Shown here piece by piece: positions 1 to 8,141 of a stretch of 33,763 bases of DNA. The stretch's first letter is position 1. Each line of letters begins with the position of its first letter. The notes under the pieces were generated by a model that ran no database searches, was not told where the DNA came from, and saw only the letters and a program-made list of their open reading frames with translations. A program made the position numbers and the translations under genes. Origin of the DNA: Methanomassiliicoccales archaeon (lineage in GTDB: Archaea; Thermoplasmatota; Thermoplasmata; Methanomassiliicoccales; UBA472); contig JAJRAK010000056.1 in assembly GCA_028682895.1 (NCBI GenBank), forward strand, positions 1 to 33,763, written 5' to 3'.

Positions 1-1
1 A

Positions 2-916
2 CTGGTCGTCGCCATCATAATTATTGCTGCGTCGGCCTTATCGTACTCGATATACCAGACGATAGAGGACAACCGGGTGGCGTACATCACGGTCAAGGTT
101 GACAAGGAGAGCTTCTCGGCCGGCGAGAACGTGACCTTCCGCCTGGAGGCTGTGTCCAAGGATGTGGAGTTCAACGTCTCCGACCCTGGTGCCTTGTATG
201 GCGGCAGTTATGGAGGGGTCAATATCTATCGCATCCCGGACGTCGTCGATCCAGACGACCTGTTCGATGGTACCCTCAGCATACACCAGTTGAACTTCGA
301 TTCTTTCTATGGTGACTCACCGACCAGGGTCCATTACGATTACTTCGATAGTGATGAGGGCCCGCTGGAGATGTCATGGAACGGCTCGATGCTGGTCCAT
401 GATCGCATCTTCGCTGGGGCCTCATACCAACCGGCCACCAGCGGTTATTACCTGATCGTCCCGGACCTGGAGATGGCGTACGATGACCATGTCGTCTGCA
501 TCCTGGACGAGAGCGCCGTCTTCTATTATGATTCGTTCGACCTGAAGCTTGACATCGTCAACAACCCGGACACCAACATCACCGTGACCATGTCCATGCA
601 GGCATCGCCGGGGACAGTGGGCGAGATGGCCTGTGACCTTTACACCGAAATGTACTATCATTATTATGAGGAGGGCGTGGACCTGGACCCCAATCATCCG
701 CATAACGAGACTGGATTCGTCATCACCGCGGATTCGTGGACGAACCTAACGTTCACCTTCGATGTCGCAGTTCCGGACCATGGATATCCAGAGGATGGTG
801 GTGCGTCCTTTACAGATGTGCAGTTCTACGGAACGCTGGTCACCCCCCTGGGCAACTACACGTTCTATTTCTCAGCGTTCTGGAACGGGGGGTGGGAAGA
901 TGTCTCCCAGTACTGA
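2..916 (+). CDS. Membrane-anchored extracytoplasmic protein, 5'-truncated by window edge
   Basis: The reading frame is open to the first base of the window, so the true start lies upstream; a GTG at 77 is an internal codon, not a convincing start. The first residues visible are a run of Leu, Val, Ile and Ala that forms the end of a transmembrane helix or signal anchor. About 285 residues of acidic, Tyr- and Asp-rich beta-type sequence follow, with several N-x-S/T sites, consistent with an extracytoplasmic domain of Ig/macroglobulin-like type. I do not recognise the family. The 3' end overlaps the start of the ABC ATPase gene by 17 bases, and a permease follows, so it is probably an accessory or substrate-contact protein of that transporter. 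This role is inferred from context only. Confidence 0.75.
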   Translation: MVVAIIIIAASALSYSIYQTIEDNRVAYITVKVDKESFSAGENVTFRLEAVSKDVEFNVSDPGALYGGSYGGVNIYRIPDVVDPDDLFDGTLSIHQLNFDSFYGDSPTRVHYDYFDSDEGPLEMSWNGSMLVHDRIFAGASYQPATSGYYLIVPDLEMAYDDHVVCILDESAVFYYDSFDLKLDIVNNPDTNITVTMSMQASPGTVGEMACDLYTEMYYHYYEEGVDLDPNHPHNETGFVITADSWTNLTFTFDVAVPDHGYPEDGGASFTDVQFYGTLVTPLGNYTFYFSAFWNGGWEDVSQY

Positions 917-1826
917 GGGCGAGATATTGACCGTTCGGGGACTGTCCAAGGAGTACGGCAACCGCTTCACCACCGGTAACGTCAGGGCGCTCGATGACGT
1001 TTCATTCGGGCTCAAGCGCGGAGAGATATGCGGCCTCGTCGGACCGAATGGTGCCGGCAAGAGCACGTTGATCAAACTGATACTCGGAATCGAGCCAAGG
1101 AACGGAGGGGAGATAGAGATCGATGAGGGAGGAGGAAGTGCCGTCATCGGCTACGTGCCGGAAAGGCCGACATACTTCGAGGACCTGAGCGCGTTCTACA
1201 ACCTGCTCTACGTGGCGCGACTCCTGGACGTTCCGGACGCGGAGGCGGCAAGCAGTAAGATGCTGGAGGACTTCGGCCTCAAGGACCGTGGCGACGATAT
1301 CGTGCGCACGTTCTCGAAGGGCATGAAGCAGCGGCTGGCCATCGCCAGGGCATTGATACATTCCCCCAAGCTGCTTGTGATGGACGAACCGTTCTCCGGC
1401 CTGGACCCCACGGTGATGATGGAACTGAGGGGGTACCTGAAAGGATTGAAGGGGACGGGGATCGCCGTCATAGTCTCCTCTCATGAGCTGAACGAGATCG
1501 ACCAGATATGTGATTCCATCCTCTTCATCAAGTCCGGGAAGATCATCAAGAAGGAGGACTTCGAGCGCGAGGGCGGAGTGGTCAGCCTGCAATTGACGAT
1601 CGATAATCCCGGGAAGGCGATCATGGGCGCTCTGGCCGGACACAGGATAGTATCGGTGTCACCGGACGGAGGTACGATCGTGATCGAGACGCCCAGGGAA
1701 GATGTTCCATCCATCCTCACGGCCGTCGTTGGCGCCGGCGGGCAGGTCATGGAGAGCAAGATACTGCAGCGCCGGGCGGAGGACATGTACGCAGATGTCT
1801 TCATGAAGAAGGAGGGGAAAGTATGA
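900..1826 (+). CDS. ABC transporter ATP-binding protein (ABC-2 type exporter, CcmA/NatA-like)
   Basis: Cytoplasmic ATPase that would drive the permease encoded directly downstream. A 308-residue protein with Walker A GPNGAGKS, an ABC signature in the form FSKGMKQR, Walker B LLVMDEPFSGLD and the switch histidine in SSHEL. The C-terminal ~90 residues form the accessory domain usual in NatA/CcmA-like proteins. The frame is open further upstream, but the ATG at 900 is chosen because it follows a G-rich GGGGGGTGGGA stretch and the product then begins just before the ABC domain; longer versions would only translate the preceding gene out of frame. The stop overlaps the next start as ATGA, so the ATPase and permease are translationally coupled. 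The substrate is not evident. Confidence 0.9.
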   Translation: MSPSTEGEILTVRGLSKEYGNRFTTGNVRALDDVSFGLKRGEICGLVGPNGAGKSTLIKLILGIEPRNGGEIEIDEGGGSAVIGYVPERPTYFEDLSAFYNLLYVARLLDVPDAEAASSKMLEDFGLKDRGDDIVRTFSKGMKQRLAIARALIHSPKLLVMDEPFSGLDPTVMMELRGYLKGLKGTGIAVIVSSHELNEIDQICDSILFIKSGKIIKKEDFEREGGVVSLQLTIDNPGKAIMGALAGHRIVSVSPDGGTIVIETPREDVPSILTAVVGAGGQVMESKILQRRAEDMYADVFMKKEGKV

Positions 1827-2731
1827 ACGAGCTCGTGGTGCACCTTAAAAAGGACCTGAAGATGATCTCGTCGGATTCCATCTTCCTAATTTCCATGCTG
1901 GTGCTTGTGGTCATGGCGTTCATCATGGCCTTCGAGTCCTCCTGGAGCTATGTCGACGGCTCGTTCGGCTACTATTCGACGCTCACCACCAGGTACATCA
2001 TCGAGAGAAAGCAGGTCAGCACCCTGGATGAATATTGGATCGGCCTGTGCAATCTTTACACCATATTGCTGACCATGATATCGTCCATGCTGCTGACCTC
2101 TGAGAAGGAGAGCGGCATGATGAGCTACATACTGACCCTCAGGACCCACAAGTGGCGGTTCTTCCTGAGCAAGTTCGCGATAGTGCTGGGAGTATCGACG
2201 CTCATCGCGGTCGTGTCAATGCTGGCATACCTTATTGTCTTCTCGGCGATGGACGTACCGTTCCTTGGTGTGAACGACGTGCTCGCGTCCATGCTGTTGC
2301 CATTTTTGACCATACTGATCTTCAGCGCCATCGGACTGGCGGTCTCAGCATTGGTGAGGAAGAAGGGCGCGGCCATCGCCTTATCGGTCGTCGTCTGGCT
2401 GGTCATCAGTTTAGGTTACGCAACCTTGACCAGCATGGGGGAGTCCGCCGCCTTTGACGATCCGGACTATGACTACGGGACGGACGAATGGATAGACTTC
2501 GTGCCCTTGGGATACAAGCTGCTGATCTACGCCAACCCGATGGTGCTGGTCAACGGTCAGGGGGACTACCTGGACATGACAGGCGGTGCCATCCTGGGAG
2601 TTTGCATGGTGATCGCGTACATGGGTTTGGGATTGGCGCTCTTTGCTCGGGAGCGCACCGAGCAGGGCGTGATCAAGGACCTGCTGAAGAAGGTCAAGGG
2701 AATGTCCCATAAGGACGGTGAGCAGAGGTGA
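1823..2731 (+). CDS. ABC-2 type transporter permease
   Basis: Integral membrane subunit partnering the preceding ATPase. The 302-residue protein has a first hydrophobic helix near residues 18-35, a long extracytoplasmic loop, then about five more helices, the last near residues 250-270. The motif SEKESGMMSYILTL after the second helix is typical of ABC-2/NosY-like permeases (the 'exE/DxxxG' stretch before the coupling region). It begins in an ATGA overlap with the ATPase gene. It is followed by a short hairpin and then a convergent gene cluster, so it is the last gene of this operon. Candidate substrates (drug, lipid, peptide, or a protein-maturation role with the membrane-anchored neighbour) cannot be separated from sequence. 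Confidence 0.85.
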   Translation: MNELVVHLKKDLKMISSDSIFLISMLVLVVMAFIMAFESSWSYVDGSFGYYSTLTTRYIIERKQVSTLDEYWIGLCNLYTILLTMISSMLLTSEKESGMMSYILTLRTHKWRFFLSKFAIVLGVSTLIAVVSMLAYLIVFSAMDVPFLGVNDVLASMLLPFLTILIFSAIGLAVSALVRKKGAAIALSVVVWLVISLGYATLTSMGESAAFDDPDYDYGTDEWIDFVPLGYKLLIYANPMVLVNGQGDYLDMTGGAILGVCMVIAYMGLGLALFARERTEQGVIKDLLKKVKGMSHKDGEQR

Positions 2732-2740
2732 TCATCGATG

Positions 2741-2761
2741 ATCGTCCTGGAATAGGACGAT
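2741..2761 (+). terminator. Perfect 8-bp hairpin after the ABC permease
   Basis: ATCGTCCT and AGGACGAT flank a five-base loop, beginning 10 bases after the permease stop codon. No oligo-T run follows, so it is not a classical intrinsic terminator. It may mark the mRNA 3' end or be incidental. The rest of the 198-base gap up to 2929 holds no convincing gene. Confidence 0.35.
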
Positions 2762-2929
2762 ATCCTGATGAGCGGCATCGAGCCCGAAGGACCTGCCGAG
2801 TAACGGCCGGTGCAGAGAATGGTGCGCCGGGGACGGCCCAGGAAGATCAGTGATGATAAGTAAAAGATGGCCGGCGGTCGAAGGACCCCGGCGGAAAAGG
2901 TTCGAAAAAGGTTTGACGGGCAGTGCCGC

Positions 2930-4774
2930 TCAATCGCACCCTTCGAACTGGCTGTTGTACAGGTTGCTGTAGAAGCCGCCCTGCTTCAGCAGCTCGTCGT
3001 GCGTGCCGCTCTCCACGATGCTCCCGTCCCTCATCACTAATATCACGTCCGAGTCCTTGATCGTGGACAGCCTGTGGGCGATGATGAACGAGGTGCGTCC
3101 GACCGTCAGGTCCTCCATGGCCCCCTGGATGATCTTCTCGGTCCTGGTGTCCACGGAACTGGTCGCCTCGTCCAAGATCAGCAGGGGCGCGTTCTGCACC
3201 ACCGCGCGGGCGATGGTCATCTGCTGCCTCTGCCCCATGGACATCTTCGACTCGTCGTCCAGGACGGTCTTGTAACCGTCCGGAAGAGTGCTGATGAAGT
3301 GGTGTATGCCCACCGCCTTGCAGGCGGCCTCTATCTGCTCGTCCGTGACGCCCTCCTTGCAGTAGGCGATGTTCTCCCTGATGGTGCCCTCGAAGAGCCA
3401 GGTGTCCTGGAGAACCATGCAGAACATATCGTGCACGTTCTTCCTGGTGAGGTCCTTCGTCGATACTCCGTCTATGAGTATCTCCCCTGAGTTCACCTCG
3501 TAGAAGCGCATCAGCAGATTGACTATCGTCGTCTTTCCGGCCCCGGTAGGACCGACTATCGCCACCTTCTGGCCTGCCTTCACCTTGACGGAGAAGTCGT
3601 GGATGACCTCCCTTTCCGGGGTGTATCCGAAGGACACGTTCCTGAATTCGACGTCTCCTTTCACGTCGCCGTGGACCAGCGTCTTAGCGTCCTCGTTCTC
3701 CAGCTCCGGTTCGTCGAGGAACTCGAACACTCGTTCGGACGCTGCGGCCACGGACTGCAAGCTCGTCATCGCCTGCCCCAGCTGCGATAGCGGTTGGGTG
3801 AACAGGCGCACGTATATCATGAAGGCCACGATCACACCGATGGATATCGAACCGTTCAGCACCTGGACCGCGCCGACTATGCACACGACCACGTACCCGA
3901 AGTTGCCGATGAACATCATTATGGGCATCATCAGTCCGGAGAGGAACAGCGATTTGAACGCGCTGTCGAACAGCTCGTCGTTGATGGAATCGAACTTCTT
4001 CTGTGAGTCTGCCTCGCCATTGTACGCCTTGACTATGATGTGCCCGGTGTACATCTCCTCGACGTGACCGTTCAGCTTGCCAAGATGGACCTGCTGGCGT
4101 GAGAAGTGCTTCTGCGACTTCATCATGATGATGGCCATCAGCACGAAGCCCCCCAGCGCCGAGAGCACGGCGGCCGCGGTCATGACCATGTCAGTGAGCA
4201 TCATCATCACCAGCGCGCCGATGAGCAGCGCCGCGGCGCTCATCAGCGTGCCGACGCTCTGGTTCATCGACTGGCCGATGGTGTCCACATCGTTGGTGGC
4301 GCGGCTGAGCACGTCGCCGTAGCTCGTGCGGTCGAAATACCTCAGCGGCAGGCGGTTGATCTTCTCCGAGATGTCGGTGCGGAGGCGCTTCGACAACTTC
4401 TGGACGACGGTGGCGATGATGTACCCTTGGCCGTACGTCAGCACTGCCGACAGGAGGTAGATTATCACCAGGAACGTCCCTATCTCCGCCACGGCCGTAA
4501 GGTCGACCGACCCGGACAGCATCCCATCGGCGACGATATCGGTCATGTCGCTGAGCTTGTCCGGCCCGATGACGGTGAACACCGTGCCGATGATCACAAG
4601 GACCGAGGCCACTATGACGGCCGGTATGTAAGGCCGCATGTATGCCAGCATCCTTCGCCACGCTTCCTTGAAGCTCTTGGGCTTTCCCGCGGACATCCCA
4701 AGCCCGTGCCCTCCGGGGGGACCGAACCCTGCGGGCCCTCTGGACCCTTTCTGCTGCTCTCCAGGGGGGCTCAT
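2930..4774 (-). CDS. ABC exporter half-transporter with degenerate signature motif (type IV, multidrug/lipid-like)
   Basis: A 614-residue fusion of an exporter-type membrane domain (six helices, about residues 45-330) and a nucleotide-binding domain (about 370-610). It opens with a Pro/Gly-rich cytoplasmic tail. The NBD has Walker A GPTGAGKTT, Q-loop, Walker B LLILDEATSSVD with the catalytic Glu, and switch His in IIAHRLS. The ABC signature is not LSGGQ but MSMGQ (Ser512-Gln515). It starts in an ATGA overlap with the upstream exporter gene, so the two are made as a pair. In heterodimeric exporters such as TM287/288 and BmrCD (family knowledge) one ATP site is degenerate, and this subunit supplies the degenerate signature to that site. 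Substrate unknown. Confidence 0.9.
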   Translation of the reverse strand: MSPPGEQQKGSRGPAGFGPPGGHGLGMSAGKPKSFKEAWRRMLAYMRPYIPAVIVASVLVIIGTVFTVIGPDKLSDMTDIVADGMLSGSVDLTAVAEIGTFLVIIYLLSAVLTYGQGYIIATVVQKLSKRLRTDISEKINRLPLRYFDRTSYGDVLSRATNDVDTIGQSMNQSVGTLMSAAALLIGALVMMMLTDMVMTAAAVLSALGGFVLMAIIMMKSQKHFSRQQVHLGKLNGHVEEMYTGHIIVKAYNGEADSQKKFDSINDELFDSAFKSLFLSGLMMPIMMFIGNFGYVVVCIVGAVQVLNGSISIGVIVAFMIYVRLFTQPLSQLGQAMTSLQSVAAASERVFEFLDEPELENEDAKTLVHGDVKGDVEFRNVSFGYTPEREVIHDFSVKVKAGQKVAIVGPTGAGKTTIVNLLMRFYEVNSGEILIDGVSTKDLTRKNVHDMFCMVLQDTWLFEGTIRENIAYCKEGVTDEQIEAACKAVGIHHFISTLPDGYKTVLDDESKMSMGQRQQMTIARAVVQNAPLLILDEATSSVDTRTEKIIQGAMEDLTVGRTSFIIAHRLSTIKDSDVILVMRDGSIVESGTHDELLKQGGFYSNLYNSQFEGCD

Positions 4775-6522
4775 TTGCTCAGGTCCTCCTCTGACAGCTG
4801 TGAATAGACTATCTCTTTGTACACAGGACAGGTCTCCAGGAGCTCGCGGTGCTTTCCCGTTCCTACGACCATCCCGTTGTCCAGGACGACTATCTTGTCG
4901 GCGTCCATTATCGTGCCCACCCTCTGTGCGACTATTATGCTCGTCACGTCCGCGGTCTCCTTCTTGAGCGCGCTCCTGAGGAGCCGGTCCGTCCTGTAGT
5001 CCAGGGCGGAGAACGAATCATCGAATATGTAGATCTCAGGTTTCCTGCACACGGCCCTGGCTATCGAAAGCCGCTGCTTCTGGCCGCCCGAGACGTTCGT
5101 ACCGCCCTGGGCGATCGCCGCATCGTAACCGCCGTCCATAGCTTCGACGAAGTCTGTGCTTTGGGCGATGGCCACGGCCCTCTTCACGTCCTCATCCGTG
5201 CGTTCGGAGGACGCGTCCCCGTACATGACATTTGATGAGATGGTGCCGGAGAACAGGTTGGCCTTCTGCGGCACGTATCCTATCTTGCGGTGCAACGCCT
5301 GCTGCGTGTAGTCGCGGACGTCCACGCCGTCCACGGTGATCTTCCCTTCGGTGACATCGTACGAACGCAGTAGCAGGTTGACGACCGTGCTCTTCCCGCT
5401 CCCGGTGGAACCGATGAAGGCGACCGTCTCGCCCTTCTCGGCCTTGAAGCTGACGTTCTTCAGCACGTAATCGGACGCGCCGGGATATTTGAACCCGACA
5501 TCGCTGAAGACGATCTCGCCGTTGGCCGGTCCGGGGGATGCTGTGACGTTGCCGTCCTTTATAGACGGTTCCGTATCGAATATCTCCTCGATACGTCTGG
5601 CGGCGACCATGGCCCTAGGCAGTATGAAGAACACGATCACCAGCATGATGAACCCCATGACCACCTGCATGGCATAGGCGAGGAAGGTTATCATGTCCGA
5701 GAACAGCAGCATCTGCGAGCCTATTCCGACGGTGCCTTCGATCAGGATCGCCCCTATCCAGTATATGGAAAGGGACAGTATGCTCATCACCGCTGACATA
5801 AGAGGCATCATCAATGCCATCGCTCGTCCGGTGAACAGGTTGTTGGAAGTCAGTTCCTCATTGGCCTTCTCGAACTTCTCCTCCTGATAGCCCTCGGCGT
5901 TGTAGGCGCGGATGACCCTTATGCCCTTGAGGTTCTCCCTCATGTGTCGGTTGACGTCGTCCGTGAGCCATTGTATCTTCTTGAAGCGCGGGATGACGAA
6001 TATCATCAGCAGCGCGATGACAGCGATCAGCACGATGATGGCGATGGCGGTGGCAGTGGTCCATTGCCAGCTCTTCCCTGATATCTTGATTATCGCCCAT
6101 CCGGCCAGGATCGGCGCCTTGATCACGACCTGCAGGCCCATGGCCACGGCCATCTGCACCTGCGTGACATCGTTGGTGGCGCGGGTGATCAGACTGGCGG
6201 TGGAGAACTTGTTGATCTCGTTCGCGGAGAACGCCTGCACCTTGCTGAACTGCATGGTGCGGAGGCGCTTTGACAGCGATGTCGCAACGTAGGATGCCAG
6301 ATATCCGACTATCAACGCCGTGAGAAGACTTCCCAGCGCGCATCCGAGCATCGGCCATCCTTCGTTCATCACCTGTTCGACCGAGCCGCCGGTCTGGATC
6401 AGGTTGGTGATGGAGTACATATAGTCCGGGATCTCCAGGTCCAACCACACCTGGAAAACGATGAGCGCCGTGCAAACGCCGACAAGCGCCCATTCCTTGG
6501 CCTTGAGGTATTTCAGTATCAT
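4771..6522 (-). CDS. ABC exporter half-transporter with non-catalytic Walker B (type IV)
   Basis: A 583-residue partner of the preceding entry: six membrane helices in the first ~320 residues, then an NBD with Walker A GSTGSGKST and canonical signature VSGGQKQR. Walker B is IYIFDDSFSALD, so the catalytic Glu is replaced by Asp (Asp502), and the switch region reads IVAQR with Gln in place of His. These are hallmarks of the subunit with the inactive ATPase site in heterodimeric exporters. The ATG is preceded by GGGAGATGAT, a usable ribosome-binding site. It lies 52 bases downstream of padR on the same strand, so padR and both exporter genes form one probable operon controlled by PadR. Confidence 0.9.
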   Translation of the reverse strand: MILKYLKAKEWALVGVCTALIVFQVWLDLEIPDYMYSITNLIQTGGSVEQVMNEGWPMLGCALGSLLTALIVGYLASYVATSLSKRLRTMQFSKVQAFSANEINKFSTASLITRATNDVTQVQMAVAMGLQVVIKAPILAGWAIIKISGKSWQWTTATAIAIIVLIAVIALLMIFVIPRFKKIQWLTDDVNRHMRENLKGIRVIRAYNAEGYQEEKFEKANEELTSNNLFTGRAMALMMPLMSAVMSILSLSIYWIGAILIEGTVGIGSQMLLFSDMITFLAYAMQVVMGFIMLVIVFFILPRAMVAARRIEEIFDTEPSIKDGNVTASPGPANGEIVFSDVGFKYPGASDYVLKNVSFKAEKGETVAFIGSTGSGKSTVVNLLLRSYDVTEGKITVDGVDVRDYTQQALHRKIGYVPQKANLFSGTISSNVMYGDASSERTDEDVKRAVAIAQSTDFVEAMDGGYDAAIAQGGTNVSGGQKQRLSIARAVCRKPEIYIFDDSFSALDYRTDRLLRSALKKETADVTSIIVAQRVGTIMDADKIVVLDNGMVVGTGKHRELLETCPVYKEIVYSQLSEEDLSK

Positions 6523-6574
6523 TTTCCATCATCTCCCTTTGTGAGGTCATCGCCCTGTGCCTTGGCGAGCGCCC

Positions 6575-7096
6575 TCATTTCTGCCCCTCCTTCTCGAGCT
6601 CGGCAATGTGAACGTCCAAGATGCGCAGGTTCTTCTGCATCATCTCGCGAAGATGGTACATATGCTTGAGCTGGTCATCGGGGGACTGCATGTCCATGGG
6701 AACGAACCCCTCGTCCGTGGCAGACCTTCGTATCGCCACCTCGCCCAGCACCTCCAGCGTCCGCATCATGAATATTGCGCCGGACGGCAGTTCCATCAGT
6801 TCCTGCTTTATCCACTGGATGCCTTCATCGCTGACGTGGTAGTAGTCCTTGCCATCGACGTTCTCCACCGTCAGGAGGCCGTGGTCCTGCAGCTTCCTGA
6901 GCGCAGGGTACACCGCCCCCGTCTGAGGTACCCATATACCATCGTACCTCTCGCGCAGCTCCTTGACCACCTCATAACCGTACATGGGCCTGTGCATTAT
7001 CAGGACCAGCATGGTCATTTGGGAGGGGCTTATCCTGTTCCCATTGTACATCATTATCTTGCCGAACATTCGCTTCGACCATCCGGGCAGGGCCAT
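6575..7096 (-). CDS. PadR-family transcriptional regulator
   Basis: A 173-residue protein with the PadR winged-helix domain at about residues 25-105. The signature stretches MYGYEVVKEL and GAVYPALRKLQDHGLL (recognition helix and wing) are visible. The remaining C-terminal part is helical with a coiled-coil character (residues ~130-170), as expected for the PadR dimerisation arm. It heads an operon with a heterodimeric ABC exporter, the common arrangement in which PadR represses the exporter and itself and is released by a toxic ligand. Its own upstream region carries overlapping AGTAG/CTACT half-sites between a TATA-like element and the start codon, a good place for autorepression. Confidence 0.9.
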   Translation of the reverse strand: MALPGWSKRMFGKIMMYNGNRISPSQMTMLVLIMHRPMYGYEVVKELRERYDGIWVPQTGAVYPALRKLQDHGLLTVENVDGKDYYHVSDEGIQWIKQELMELPSGAIFMMRTLEVLGEVAIRRSATDEGFVPMDMQSPDDQLKHMYHLREMMQKNLRILDVHIAELEKEGQK

Positions 7097-7100
7097 TTTA

Positions 7101-7129
7101 AGTAGCCCTCTACTAAGTAGTGCGGTACT
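7101..7129 (-). promoter_or_regulatory. Candidate PadR operator in the padR promoter
   Basis: Reading the plus strand, AGTAG (7101-7105), CTACT (7110-7114), AGTAG (7116-7120) and GTACT (7125-7129) form overlapping dyads, including the near-perfect palindrome CTACTAAGTAG. A TATA-like TTATAC lies just beyond at 7130-7135 on the minus strand. The half-sites therefore sit between the TATA element and the padR start codon (7096), where a bound repressor would block transcription. That PadR binds here is inference. Confidence 0.5.
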
Positions 7130-7170
7130 GTATAATGACTATATGAAAATATCCGCAGGACTGGCAGATA

Positions 7171-7178
7171 CTATAAAT
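7171..7178 (+). promoter_or_regulatory. TATA box of the gene at 7202
   Basis: CTATAAAT is centred about 27 bases before the ATG at 7202, implying that transcription begins at or next to the start codon (leaderless mRNA). This is one of the clearest archaeal promoters in the window. Confidence 0.7.
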
Positions 7179-7201
7179 CAGGGAAGCTTTTTTGATGGGG
7201 C

Positions 7202-7972
7202 ATGGAAGTTAGCTTCGACGAGATACCCGATGACCTTTGGGACGATTGGGTCTGGCTGGTCACTCCCGCCGGTCTGATGAGGGCCGTCGAGGAGGAGGGG
7301 CAGTCCATCCTCAGCAGCCCTTACCGGGTGACGTCGACCTATACCGTCAACTTGCCAAAGATGGTCATGTTCGACCTGATGTGGTCATCCCGTCTCGACA
7401 TGAACGCCGATGACCTTGTGGACGTGAAGGACCTCTGCCGCCCTGTGTCCCGGGACCCGCGCAACGTCTTGAACAGCTTGGCGTTCCTTCTGAGCAACTA
7501 TCCGCTCATCCTTCGCTGGAAGGTGCCGCAGGAGAAGCTCTGCGATCTCGCGTCGAACAACTGGGACGATGTGTTCGAGCCGCCGGAACTGCAATGGTAC
7601 GTGCCGCCGGAGCTTGAAGGCGTCCAGCTGGACATTGAAAATATCGCCATCGATTTCTTCAATCCTTTCGTGCCGGCGCTGCGAAAGCTCGGAGTGCACC
7701 GCTCCGTGATCGGGGTCATCTCCCCCGTGAGGAACCTGAACCAGGTGTATGCCGCCCTGAACGGGGAGGACGGCACGCTGCTCGAGGCAGTGAACACCGC
7801 AATGCTGGAACTGGAACAGCGCGGACTGGTGGAGATGGAGGGCGGACATGTGCGGAAGATGACGGCCAGGGGAGCGCGCATGGCGCAGACCGAGCCTTTG
7901 ACCGACTGCGTCAACTGCCGTTGCCGCGTGGATGAGATGATGGAGTACGAGCTGGGCGGGGACGAGGACTGA
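7202..7972 (+). CDS. Hypothetical protein with possible C-terminal winged helix and Cys cluster
   Basis: A 256-residue soluble protein that I do not recognise. Residues ~185-230 (from ISPVRNLNQVY to the Arg-rich KMTARGARM) look like a winged-helix fold, with the helix LELEQRGLVEMEGG typical of 'read-head plus wing' segments. The C-terminus carries CVNCRC, a possible half of a metal site, and an acidic tail. The first half is rich in Trp and Pro and has a segment resembling a second small helical DNA-binding unit (about 70-105). The start is fixed by a TATA box 27 bases upstream. It is transcribed divergently from padR, but no functional link can be shown. A transcription regulator is the best guess, with low confidence. 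Confidence 0.6.
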   Translation: MEVSFDEIPDDLWDDWVWLVTPAGLMRAVEEEGQSILSSPYRVTSTYTVNLPKMVMFDLMWSSRLDMNADDLVDVKDLCRPVSRDPRNVLNSLAFLLSNYPLILRWKVPQEKLCDLASNNWDDVFEPPELQWYVPPELEGVQLDIENIAIDFFNPFVPALRKLGVHRSVIGVISPVRNLNQVYAALNGEDGTLLEAVNTAMLELEQRGLVEMEGGHVRKMTARGARMAQTEPLTDCVNCRCRVDEMMEYELGGDED

Positions 7973-8063
7973 TTTCCCTCCGTTCTGGTGCCGATATCGT
8001 TATGGTCTTGTCAAGCGAACTGCTTTATGCGTAGACATGCTAGCAATATTCGCAGAAATTCAC

Positions 8064-8109
8064 AGGAATAATCTGATTCCTTAGAAGATTCGCATGATAA
8101 TCTTTATCA
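8064..8109 (+). promoter_or_regulatory. Two dyads upstream of the ACT/biotin-carboxyltransferase operon
   Basis: AGGAAT-N6-ATTCCT (8064-8081) and TGATAA-tct-TTATCA (8095-8109) are both perfect inverted repeats in an AT-rich stretch just before the first gene of the operon. The second overlaps or abuts candidate TATA elements (CTTTAT around 8102-8107 and GAATATTT at 8117-8124). They are plausible operator sites. The rest of the 7973-8141 gap shows no gene. Confidence 0.45.
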
Positions 8110-8141
8110 GTGAATAGAATATTTGGCGATTGGGTCCTCAG

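Noticed and set aside
2850-2929. GTGATGA as a possible C box of a C/D-box guide RNA in the 2732-2929 gap
   Set aside because: No matching CTGA D box or D' box at a suitable distance, and no kink-turn pairing could be found.
4106-4807. A 233-residue plus-strand frame rich in His, Arg and Asp
   Set aside because: It is the shadow of the ABC exporter gene on the other strand, a composition artefact of GC-rich antisense frames.
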